Below are positions 1 through 6,027 of a stretch of DNA of 14,171 nt, one piece after another (position 1 is the first letter of the stretch; every line of letters starts with the position of its first letter). Origin of the DNA: Ruminococcaceae bacterium UBA5450 (GTDB lineage: Bacteria; Bacillota; Clostridia; Oscillospirales; Acutalibacteraceae). The notes beneath the pieces were generated by a model, which saw only the letters and a program-made list of their open reading frames with translations, was not told where the DNA came from and did not search any database. A program made the translations under genes and the position numbers. Location: NCBI GenBank assembly GCA_002424295.1, contig DIQY01000051.1, positions 25,289-39,459 on the forward strand, in the 5' to 3' direction.

Positions 1-1
1 T

Positions 2-484
2 ATGAGTATGTATGGGGTGAACGCCTCTATCCCCAAAACATTGGTGCGTCATCTCGTGCGCTATGCTGCGGAAGATTTCGGCGGCGAGATTGGAAAAATT
101 CTGCTTGATGTGCTGGATACGCCGGTGAGTCCGGAACTTCTGCCGCCGAAAGATGGTAAAATTGCGCAGAAAACGGAAAACTTGGTGGGACCCTATGAGC
201 TTCATGACTTTTTCCTTTATTATATGCTGCGCTTTGGCTTTGCACCGGATAAAATTTATCGGATGGCCTGCCATGCCTTTGAGGGGCAGTATGACCATGA
301 AACCATTCTTAAATGGCTTAAAACTTTTTACCGTAGATTCTTTACACAGCAGTTTAAACGTAGCTGCCTGCCGGACGGGCCGAAAGTTGGCAGCGTGACG
401 CTTTCACCAAGAGGTGACTGGAGAATGCCAAGCGATGCTGCGGTTACTTTATGGATGAAAATTCTCTCGAGCTTGGAATTCTAG
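2..484 (+). CDS. nadE: Glutamine-dependent NAD+ synthetase, C-terminal part (5' end outside window)
   Basis: This is the last 160 residues of NAD+ synthetase, which amidates nicotinic acid adenine dinucleotide to NAD+ in the cytosol using ATP and glutamine-derived ammonia. The reading frame is open to the left edge, so the true start and the N-terminal glutaminase domain lie outside; full-length relatives are roughly 630-650 residues. Visible family signatures are SIPKTLVRHLVRY near the start, the run TSPELLPP-like with KIAQKTENLVGPYELHDFF, then RFFTQQFKRSCLPDGPKVGS and the C-terminal SPRGDWRMPSDA, all typical of the Firmicutes two-domain form. The gene ends in TAG and is followed after 30 bases by a strong hairpin. 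Identification is by remembered family motifs; confidence in the family is high. I see nothing broken in the visible part. Confidence 0.93.
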   Translation: MSMYGVNASIPKTLVRHLVRYAAEDFGGEIGKILLDVLDTPVSPELLPPKDGKIAQKTENLVGPYELHDFFLYYMLRFGFAPDKIYRMACHAFEGQYDHETILKWLKTFYRRFFTQQFKRSCLPDGPKVGSVTLSPRGDWRMPSDAAVTLWMKILSSLEF

Positions 485-512
485 TAAAAGGACAAAAATC
501 TTTTAGAATATT

Positions 513-557
513 GAGTGCCCTCTTCGGAAAGAATAAAAATCCGAAGGGGGCACTTTT
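513..557 (+). terminator. Hairpin after nadE that also contains the spoVAC ribosome site
   Basis: A 13-bp stem (515-527 with 541-553, one G-U pair) closes a 13-base A-rich loop and is followed by TTTT at 554-557. It sits between nadE and spoVAC, so it could act as an intrinsic terminator for nadE, though the T-tract is short. The 3' arm contains GAAGGGGG (543-550), the only plausible Shine-Dalgarno for the spoVAC ATG at 559. Folding therefore buries that ribosome site. Confidence 0.7.
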
Positions 558-558
558 G

Positions 559-1002
559 ATGAAATTGACCGATAAGGAATATCAAAGCCTATACGAGAAG
601 GCATCACCGAATAGCAAATGGGGCCAAAATTGCCTTTGGGCATTTTTTGTCGGCGGAGCAATTTGCGCTGTTGGACAGATGCTTTGCAATCTTTACGTAA
701 TGTTGGGAGAAGATCTTTCGGATGCGCGTACGTGGGTCAGCCTTTCGCTGGTACTCTTTTCTGCGCTGCTTACCGCATTTCAAGTTTATGATAATTTGGC
801 AAAGCATGCAGGCGCTGGCACTTTGGTGCCGATCACCGGCTTTGCCAATTCGATTGTTTCCCCAGCAATCGAGTTTAAAAGTGAAGGATTTATTACCGGA
901 ATGGGTGCAAAAATGTTTGTCATTGCAGGTCCTGTTCTGGTATATGGAACGGTTGCATCGGCAGTTTATGGACTGATTCTGGTGCTTTTCCATTTGTATT
1001 GA
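559..1002 (+). CDS. spoVAC: Stage V sporulation protein AC (SpoVAC)
   Basis: SpoVAC is an integral membrane protein of the spore inner membrane and part of the SpoVA channel, which moves calcium-dipicolinic acid into the forespore and releases it at germination. The product is 147 residues, normal for the family. Hydrophobic segments are visible at about residues 25-48, 58-76, 88-102 and 117-144. The conserved stretch GAGTLVPITGFANSIVSPAIEFK (about 85-107) followed by GFITGMGAKMF is diagnostic. The open frame extends upstream to 451, but that part lies over nadE and the hairpin; ATG 559 matches the family N-terminus (MKLTDKEYQ) and has GGGGG eight bases upstream. spoVAD follows after 15 bases, so the two form an operon. 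In Bacillus this operon is under sigma-G; I could not find a convincing sigma-G promoter here. Confidence 0.95.
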   Translation: MKLTDKEYQSLYEKASPNSKWGQNCLWAFFVGGAICAVGQMLCNLYVMLGEDLSDARTWVSLSLVLFSALLTAFQVYDNLAKHAGAGTLVPITGFANSIVSPAIEFKSEGFITGMGAKMFVIAGPVLVYGTVASAVYGLILVLFHLY

Positions 1003-1017
1003 GGGGAGGAAAGCACG

Positions 1018-2028
1018 ATGCGCGTCGGCACTTATACGCTGAGACTTAAAAATCATCCGCGGATTGTAGCAGGAGGTTCGGCAGTTGGGAAAAAAGAGGG
1101 AGAAGGTCCGCTGAAAAATTATTTTGACCACTGTTTTACCGATACAACCTTAGGGGAAAAGAGCTGGGAAAAAGCGGAAAGCGATCTACAGCAGGAAGCA
1201 GTAAAAAGTGTTCTAGAGAAATCAGGGATTAAGCCTAGTGAAATTCAGTACCTGTTTGCGGGAGATCTGCTCAACCAGTGTATTTCTTCTGTTTTTGGAT
1301 TAAGAAGTATGAATATCCCGTTTTTGGGGCAATATGGTGCCTGCTCCACTATGGCACAGACATTGGGACTTGCGGCGGTCTTTGTGGACAGCGGACTTGC
1401 ACAGAACGCACTGGCAGTTACCAGCAGCCATTTCTGCTCAGCAGAGCGACAGTTTCGGCTTCCACTCGAGTATGGGGGGCAGCGGACCCCCACTGCACAA
1501 TGGACCGTAACCGGCGCAGGAGCACTTTTGGTGGGACAGAAAGGAAATGTCTCCATAGAAGAAGTGACTTTTGGCAGGATGGCTGATTTGGGAGTCAAGG
1601 ACGCTGCCAATATGGGAGCGGCAATGGCACCGGCTGCAGCACAGACAATTGAAGATTATCTAAAGGATACCGGAAAAAAGCCCGAAGATTTTGATTTGAT
1701 TCTTACCGGAGACTTAGGACAGGTGGGCAGCGTTTTGCTGAGAGAGATTCTCAATCAAGATGGAATCGATATTGAGCGCCAGCAAAATGATTGTGGACTG
1801 ATGGTTTACGACCGTCAAAATCAAGATGTCCATGCAGGAGGTTCCGGTTGCGGATGCAGTGCTGCAGTTTTCAGCAGCTATGTGCTTCGAAAAATTTCTG
1901 AAGGAGATTTGAAGCATGTGCTTTTCATTGGGACCGGAGCGTTAATGTCGCCGACTTCTTCTCAGCAGGGTGAGACAATCCCCGGAGTTGCTCATTTGGT
2001 GCATGTTGCGTGGAATGCGCAGGCATAA
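1018..2028 (+). CDS. spoVAD: Stage V sporulation protein AD (SpoVAD)
   Basis: SpoVAD is a thiolase-fold protein that binds dipicolinic acid and is associated with the SpoVA membrane channel of spores. The product is 336 residues, the usual family length. Motifs seen are PRIVAGGSAVGKKEGEGPL (about 14-32), the thiolase-type YGACSTM with Cys109, HFCSAERQFRLPLEYGGQ (138-155), TVTGAGALLVG (163-173), HAGGSGCGCSA (272-282) and GTGALMSP (305-312). The start ATG has GAGGGGAGG about eight bases upstream, overlapping the spoVAC stop codon. It is co-transcribed with spoVAC. Unlike many Firmicutes, no spoVAE follows; a terminator begins within ten bases of the stop. Family assignment is near certain; the DPA-binding role is known from B. 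subtilis, not seen here. Confidence 0.96.
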   Translation: MRVGTYTLRLKNHPRIVAGGSAVGKKEGEGPLKNYFDHCFTDTTLGEKSWEKAESDLQQEAVKSVLEKSGIKPSEIQYLFAGDLLNQCISSVFGLRSMNIPFLGQYGACSTMAQTLGLAAVFVDSGLAQNALAVTSSHFCSAERQFRLPLEYGGQRTPTAQWTVTGAGALLVGQKGNVSIEEVTFGRMADLGVKDAANMGAAMAPAAAQTIEDYLKDTGKKPEDFDLILTGDLGQVGSVLLREILNQDGIDIERQQNDCGLMVYDRQNQDVHAGGSGCGCSAAVFSSYVLRKISEGDLKHVLFIGTGALMSPTSSQQGETIPGVAHLVHVAWNAQA

Positions 2029-2034
2029 AAAAAC

Positions 2035-2070
2035 AAAAAGAGCTGATTTTTATAAAATCAGCTCTTTTTT
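2035..2070. terminator. Bidirectional intrinsic terminator between spoVAD and the mutase gene
   Basis: An 11-bp perfect stem (2040-2050 with 2054-2064) has a three-base loop and is flanked by A-rich sequence on the left and a T-run (2065-2070) on the right. It fits intrinsic termination of spoVAD on the plus strand. The A-rich tract from 2027 gives the U-tract for the convergent mutase gene on the minus strand. Confidence 0.9.
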
Positions 2071-2126
2071 ATTGCATTTTTGCGGGTTTCTTAGTTTTTG
2101 TTAAAAGCATTCAGAATAATGACTCC

Positions 2127-3653
2127 TTATTTCCGTAAAAAATTTTCCAAAGGAGAAAGATCGATTCCGGATTCTTTTTCTAAAAAGGCGTTTGTTTTTT
2201 CAGCAATCGTACGAACGCCGCCTTTGGAGTCACTTTCCATGTTGAGCGGCAGAATCGGATCGTGAACACTTAGTCGCAGAAGCATCCAGCCGTTACCGTG
2301 GGTTTTGTCAAAAGAGATGCGGATTCCCTCTCGGTTATCCGGCGCGATTGACCAGCCTTCCTGTTTTTCAGCGTAATCGGTCAGATGGTCAATCACGACC
2401 TGTCCTGCTTTGCGCGCATCTTCTTGGACGATGGGAATCCTGATTTCAGCCGCTTCCTGTGGTTCAGCGAGCGGCGCAAGCAGGTCTTCAAGTGACTTTC
2501 CTTCCCGGCGGAGCGCTGCTGCTTTAATAATAATTTTTGTTACCAGATAAGCGCCGTCGTCTAAAAAGTAATTTTCCCGCATGGCCGCATGACCGCTGGT
2601 TTCGATTGCCAGAGGGCAGTCAATCCCTTCGTTATTTAACCGGATCGCTTCATTAATTACATTTTTATAACCGCGCTTAAAACGGTGATGAATGCCTCCA
2701 AGTGTTTTTTCAATATAATCTTTAAGACCGGTGCTGGTGATAGAATCGGTGACGACGGTTCCGCCCGGATGATTTTCCAGAGCAATGGCACTGGCGACTG
2801 CTACAAGACGATTTCGGTTGATTTCTTCCCCCGAAGCATCAACAGCACCGCCGCGGTCCACATCGGTATCAAAGATCACGCCAAGATCTGCTTTGACATT
2901 GCGGACTGCTTTACAGATGGATGCCATTGCTTCTTCATTTTCCGGATTCGGAATATGATTTGGGAAATGACCGTCCGGCTCCAAAAACTGGCTGCCGGAA
3001 ATATCGGCGCCAAGAGGGGCAAGAACATCGGTTGCGTAAAATCCTCCTGCTCCATTACCGGCGTCAACAACAATGTGCATATTTTTAAGCGGCTTCTCTG
3101 GTTCAGCGATTCCAATTCCATCACAGATCATTTTGCGAAGATGGGCAGCGTAGGTTTTCATATAATCGCAGGGAACAGCAAAACCCTTCTTTTCAGGCGC
3201 TTTTTTGTCTGCCTGTGCAAGAGCCAGGACTTCTTCCAGATCGGAAGAATCCAGTCCGCCATTGCGGGTAAAAAATTTTAAGCCGTTGCGGTTCCATGGG
3301 TGATGGCTTGCGGTAATTTGAATGGCACCGTTGCAGGAAAGATCAACAGTTGTCATAAACATACTGGGGGTCGAAGCAAGTCCGCAGAGAAGAATCTTTA
3401 TACCGGCCCGTTTTAGTGCCTTAACGACTGCCTGCTCAATCCGATCAGCGGAAATACGCGAGTCATGCCCCAAAGAAATAGTCAGTTTATCCGGCTCCTT
3501 TTTGACTTTTTGAGAAAGCCAGACGACGAAAGCCGCTGTAATTCGTTCGATAACAGAATCCGTCAAATTGATCTTTTCGTTTGGAACTCCTTCACATGCT
3601 ACACCACGCACGTCAGTACCGCTTTTTAATTCTTTCCATAAGGGATCGAGCAT
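2127..3653 (-). CDS. Phosphoglucomutase/phosphomannomutase family protein with atypical loops
   Basis: A four-domain alpha-D-phosphohexomutase that should interconvert sugar 1- and 6-phosphates through a phosphoserine; cytosolic. The product is 508 residues. Motifs: SGTDVRG near residue 11, active-site serine loop TASHHPWNRNG (Ser116), metal loop DTDVDR (262-267), sugar loop ETSGH (351-355). The usual C-terminal phosphate loop RPSGTEP is replaced by RLSVHDP (460-466). With HHPWNRNGLKFF, this resembles the plant-plastid/clostridial subgroup, often labelled phosphoglucosamine mutase-like, rather than classical PgcA, ManB or GlmM. The frame is open up to 3755, but the start at 3653 is set by AGGAGG seven bases upstream and by a promoter lying in the longer version. 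The substrate cannot be told from sequence: glucose, mannose and glucosamine phosphates are all possible. It is convergent with spoVAD and divergent from the lipoprotein gene. Confidence 0.9.
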   Translation of the reverse strand: MLDPLWKELKSGTDVRGVACEGVPNEKINLTDSVIERITAAFVVWLSQKVKKEPDKLTISLGHDSRISADRIEQAVVKALKRAGIKILLCGLASTPSMFMTTVDLSCNGAIQITASHHPWNRNGLKFFTRNGGLDSSDLEEVLALAQADKKAPEKKGFAVPCDYMKTYAAHLRKMICDGIGIAEPEKPLKNMHIVVDAGNGAGGFYATDVLAPLGADISGSQFLEPDGHFPNHIPNPENEEAMASICKAVRNVKADLGVIFDTDVDRGGAVDASGEEINRNRLVAVASAIALENHPGGTVVTDSITSTGLKDYIEKTLGGIHHRFKRGYKNVINEAIRLNNEGIDCPLAIETSGHAAMRENYFLDDGAYLVTKIIIKAAALRREGKSLEDLLAPLAEPQEAAEIRIPIVQEDARKAGQVVIDHLTDYAEKQEGWSIAPDNREGIRISFDKTHGNGWMLLRLSVHDPILPLNMESDSKGGVRTIAEKTNAFLEKESGIDLSPLENFLRK

Positions 3654-3683
3654 AAAAATTCCTCCTATTTTGATATCCTCTCT

Positions 3684-3712
3684 ATTATAGAGGATTGCTG
3701 CCTTTTTCTCAA
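3684..3712 (-). promoter_or_regulatory. Sigma-A promoter of the mutase gene
   Basis: Read on the minus strand: TTGAGA (3712-3707), a 17-base spacer, then a perfect TATAAT (3689-3684), about 30 bases upstream of the start codon. The -10 box lies inside a short palindrome, CTCTAT-T-ATAGAG (3680-3692), which could be an operator. Confidence 0.82.
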
Positions 3713-3734
3713 CTTTTTCTGCAGGGGGGTCAAA

Positions 3735-3764
3735 TTGACAAAATGCCGTTTTCAAGCCTATAAT
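3735..3764 (+). promoter_or_regulatory. Sigma-A promoter of the MBL-fold lipoprotein gene
   Basis: Consensus TTGACA (3735-3740) and TATAAT (3759-3764) with an 18-base spacer, 32 bases upstream of the lipoprotein ATG. Its -35 box is only 22 bases from the -35 box of the divergent mutase promoter. Confidence 0.85.
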
Positions 3765-3796
3765 GAAAATTAAAGCAAGAGAAGAGGAGAGATGAT

Positions 3797-4705
3797 ATGC
3801 GATTTTTTGATCGGCTGCGCCAAATCACTGCGGCGGCCGTATCAGTATTGATTTTAGGCGGTTGTGCAGCGCCGGGAGCTGTGCAGCAAGCATCCTCAGG
3901 CGCTTCCTCAAATATAGCCATAGAGGGAAAAAGCCAAATTTATTATTTTGATGTGGGGCAGGGTGACAGCGAGTTTATCCAGCTTTCAGACGGAAAAAAC
4001 ATATTGATTGATACTGGAACACCGGATTGTGCAGATCAGTTGGTGCGAAGGCTTCAAAAGCTGGGGGTCAAAAAGCTGGATGCTGTGATTGGAACACACC
4101 CGCATGCAGATCACATTGGCTCTATGGCAAAAATCATTGACAGTTTTGAGATCGGAGAAGTTTATATGCCTCGTCTGCCGAAAAGTCAGACGCCAACAAC
4201 GGCGGCCTACACAAAACTGCTGGAGGCTGTCTCGAGAAAAGGGTGTCGCGTTACCCAGGCAAAAGCAGGGGTGGAAGTTTTAAAGGAAGGCTCAATTTCC
4301 ATGGAGATGTTGGCACCGAACAAAGAGAGCTATGAAGAGATCAATAACTATTCGGCGGTCTGTATGCTGCAGATCGGCGAAAAGAAATTCCTTTTTACCG
4401 GGGATGCTGAAAAAGAGAGCGAAAAAGAAATGCTTGCTTCCGGAAGAGATTTAAAAGCGAATGTGCTCAAAGTCGGACATCATGGCAGCGCCACCAGCAC
4501 GACGGCAAATTTTTATGAAGCGGTATCGCCGAATATAGCGGTGATTTCTTGTGGAAAAGACAACAGCTATGGGCTTCCAAAAGAAAGTGTTTTAAAGCGC
4601 CTTTCGAGCGGGAATACAGAAATTTACCGAACAGATACCAGTGGGACAATCCGGGCTTCGACCGATGGAACAAACATACAGATGGAAGCTTTTCCGGATT
4701 TCTAA
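3797..4705 (+). CDS. Secreted ComEC-like metallo-beta-lactamase-fold lipoprotein
   Basis: The 302-residue product starts with a lipoprotein signal: RLR, a hydrophobic run, then ILGGC with Cys23 as the likely lipidated residue, so it should be anchored outside the cytoplasmic membrane. The rest is a metallo-beta-lactamase fold of the ComEC/Rec2 C-terminal type: FDVGQGDS (51-58), ILIDTG (69-74), metal motif HPHADH (101-106), FTGDAE with Asp203, and KVGHHGS (225-231). Metal-binding residues look intact, so it is probably an active hydrolase. In ComEC the related domain is linked to DNA uptake and is a proposed nuclease; whether this stand-alone protein cuts nucleic acid, phosphodiesters or something else cannot be read from the sequence. 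The ATG has GAGGAG seven bases upstream. It is a single-gene unit between its own promoter and terminator. Confidence 0.9.
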   Translation: MRFFDRLRQITAAAVSVLILGGCAAPGAVQQASSGASSNIAIEGKSQIYYFDVGQGDSEFIQLSDGKNILIDTGTPDCADQLVRRLQKLGVKKLDAVIGTHPHADHIGSMAKIIDSFEIGEVYMPRLPKSQTPTTAAYTKLLEAVSRKGCRVTQAKAGVEVLKEGSISMEMLAPNKESYEEINNYSAVCMLQIGEKKFLFTGDAEKESEKEMLASGRDLKANVLKVGHHGSATSTTANFYEAVSPNIAVISCGKDNSYGLPKESVLKRLSSGNTEIYRTDTSGTIRASTDGTNIQMEAFPDF

Positions 4706-4716
4706 TTAAAGTTTAT

Positions 4717-4747
4717 AAAAAAGGCTGTTTTTGAAACAGCCTTTTTT
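4717..4747 (+). terminator. Intrinsic terminator of the lipoprotein gene
   Basis: An eight-base-pair GC-containing stem (4723-4730 with 4734-4741) with a three-base loop, preceded by six A and followed by six T (4742-4747). It starts 12 bases after the stop codon. Confidence 0.93.
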
Positions 4748-4761
4748 ATTTGTGATATTTT

Positions 4762-4796
4762 CGCTTTTTAAAACATCTACTCGTTTTAAAATAGCG
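4762..4796. repeat. AT-rich inverted repeat upstream of padR
   Basis: CGCTTTTTAAAAC (4762-4774) and GTTTTAAAATAGCG (4783-4796) are reverse complements apart from one extra A, around an eight-base spacer. Each arm also contains a TTTTAAAA self-palindrome. It lies after the upstream terminator and 40 bases before the padR -35 box. It has no T-tract of its own, so it may be a protein-binding site rather than a terminator. The function is unknown. Confidence 0.55.
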
Positions 4797-4835
4797 TTTA
4801 AATTAAAAAATGGCTATAAAATTTTTTTTAGATTC

Positions 4836-4863
4836 TTGACATCTCACTACCATGCGATACAAT
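4836..4863 (+). promoter_or_regulatory. Sigma-A promoter of padR with possible operator downstream
   Basis: TTGACA (4836-4841), a 16-base spacer and TACAAT (4858-4863). Directly downstream an imperfect dyad, ATGTAG-TTAAT-CTAC (4862-4876) with a trailing TATAT, overlaps the expected transcription start. PadR regulators commonly repress their own genes from such sites, so this is a plausible autoregulatory operator. Confidence 0.78.
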
Positions 4864-4901
4864 GTAGTTAATCTACTATATGACGCAAGGCAGGAAAAAT
4901 T

Positions 4902-5243
4902 ATGTATGATCGTTCACAATTAATGCGTGGCACATTGGAAGGCTGTATTTTGCAGTTGTTGCATGAAAAAGTAACTTATGGATATGAGATTGTAACACGG
5001 CTGCAGCAGTTTGGATTTTATGAGTTGAAAGAAGGTACCATTTATCCGCTGTTGCTTCGATTAGAAAAAAAACAGATGATTCATGCAGAATACAAGACTT
5101 CTCCGTTTGGTCCAATGCGTAAATATTACAGCCTTACGCCAAAAGGGGAAACACTGCGCATAGAATTTTCTGCTTGTTGGGCAGAGGTATCCAATACAGT
5201 TAATGCAATTTTACACAAAGGAGAGACAGAGGATGAACCATGA
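4902..5243 (+). CDS. PadR-family transcriptional regulator
   Basis: A 113-residue winged-helix protein. It has the PadR core: MRGTLEGCILQLLHEKVTYGYEI (8-30), the recognition region LKEGTIYPLLLRLEKKQMI (42-60), and the wing with RKYYSLTPKGETL (73-85). The length fits the compact PadR group (PadR-s2 type), which has one C-terminal dimerisation helix. Such proteins usually repress their own operon and respond to a ligand or membrane stress; the ligand is unknown here. The start ATG is preceded by AAGGCAGG. Its last 11 bases overlap the next gene, so the two are translationally coupled, a common layout in which PadR controls a membrane protein. The block looks AT-richer than its neighbours. Confidence 0.93.
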   Translation: MYDRSQLMRGTLEGCILQLLHEKVTYGYEIVTRLQQFGFYELKEGTIYPLLLRLEKKQMIHAEYKTSPFGPMRKYYSLTPKGETLRIEFSACWAEVSNTVNAILHKGETEDEP

Positions 5244-5916
5244 GTTTTGGCAATTGAAGCAGGAAAATGGCTACGGCGAAAAGCATCTAAAAGAAAAAGA
5301 TTACAAAACGCTTTGTAGCTTGATGGATGCACTGAGCATCGCGCGTATTGGGGAAGTGCAGCGTGAGTTTATCCGCAAAGATTTAATCGGTATGGCAGAT
5401 GAAGCAGAACACCATGGAGAAACATTGGCTGAGACACTCGGAGAGGAACCTAATCAATGGTGTGCTAGTGTTATTGCTGCAGGGATGCGAGCGCCATGGT
5501 GGGAAGGCCTTTTAAACGTGTTGTATGAGATGGTACAGTTTTCATTGTTTATATCAGTGTGGGAATGGGTGGAAACGGCTGCCTATCAGCGTAATATTTT
5601 TGTATGCGATTTTGTTGCTTGGACTATTTTGGGTGCGCTTTGCAGTTGTTTTATTAATTATATTTATCCGCATTTTGCTACAAAACCAGGAACAAAGGGT
5701 GTCGCTTATTTTGGAATAGCATTTATATCTTTTTTTGTGTTTGATCACTGGCTTACAAAATTGGGCGGGCCGATACTTCCAGTAGAGCAATGGGCTGTAG
5801 TTGCAATAACAGCGACACTGCTTTGTTTGCTTTGGTTGATGCGGCGTGTACATCAAACACGCGAATACCATCGTCAAAAAATTGAAGAGCCAAACTATGC
5901 AAGAAGTAAATCTTAA
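5233..5916 (+). CDS. PadR-coupled membrane protein with HAAS-like N-terminus
   Basis: A 227-residue protein I recognise only at the level of architecture. The N-terminal 90 residues are soluble and helical, with the pattern ARIGEVQREFIRKDLIGMADEAEHHGETLAETLG, resembling the HAAS-type (DUF1700/DUF1048-like) domains that accompany PadR regulators. Hydrophobic segments follow at about residues 95-115, 124-145, 157-172 and 186-204, and the C-terminus is basic (RRVHQTREYHRQK). The open frame begins at 5203, but ATG 5233 is preferred because AAAGGAGA lies nine bases upstream. It overlaps the padR stop by 11 bases. By analogy it may bind or be controlled with PadR and act in the membrane, but no enzymatic or transport motif is visible. 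A terminator follows about 65 bases downstream. Confidence 0.8.
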   Translation: MNHEFWQLKQENGYGEKHLKEKDYKTLCSLMDALSIARIGEVQREFIRKDLIGMADEAEHHGETLAETLGEEPNQWCASVIAAGMRAPWWEGLLNVLYEMVQFSLFISVWEWVETAAYQRNIFVCDFVAWTILGALCSCFINYIYPHFATKPGTKGVAYFGIAFISFFVFDHWLTKLGGPILPVEQWAVVAITATLLCLLWLMRRVHQTREYHRQKIEEPNYARSKS

Positions 5917-5977
5917 TTTAAATATCAAAGAACAGGAACTTTTTAAAATGTTAGGTAAAATTGAAGATTTGTCCATA

Positions 5978-6018
5978 AAAAAAGCTCCGACCATTTTTAG
6001 TGGTGGGAGCTTTTTTTT
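5978..6018. terminator. Bidirectional terminator between the PadR unit and the surface-protein gene
   Basis: The stem 5984-5993 with 6001-6010 has one G-G mismatch and a seven-base loop, with A-runs on the left (5977-5983) and eight T on the right (6011-6018). It can serve the padR operon on the plus strand and the convergent surface-protein gene on the minus strand. Confidence 0.88.
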
Positions 6019-6027
6019 ATTATTTTA

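Noticed and set aside
423..540. A sigma-G promoter ahead of spoVAC (candidates GAATG at 423 and GAATA at 506 as -35 boxes).
   Set aside because: No matching CATNNTA-like -10 at 17-18 bases could be found; best matches were about 4 of 7. A promoter must exist but I cannot place it.
2685..3281. A 198-residue plus-strand open frame opposite the mutase gene.
   Set aside because: It is antisense to conserved mutase coding sequence, has no ribosome site or family resemblance, and is a frame shadow.
3654..3755. An N-terminal extension of 34 residues for the mutase.
   Set aside because: The extension covers the promoter boxes and lacks a ribosome site, while the start at 3653 has AGGAGG and the family N-terminus.
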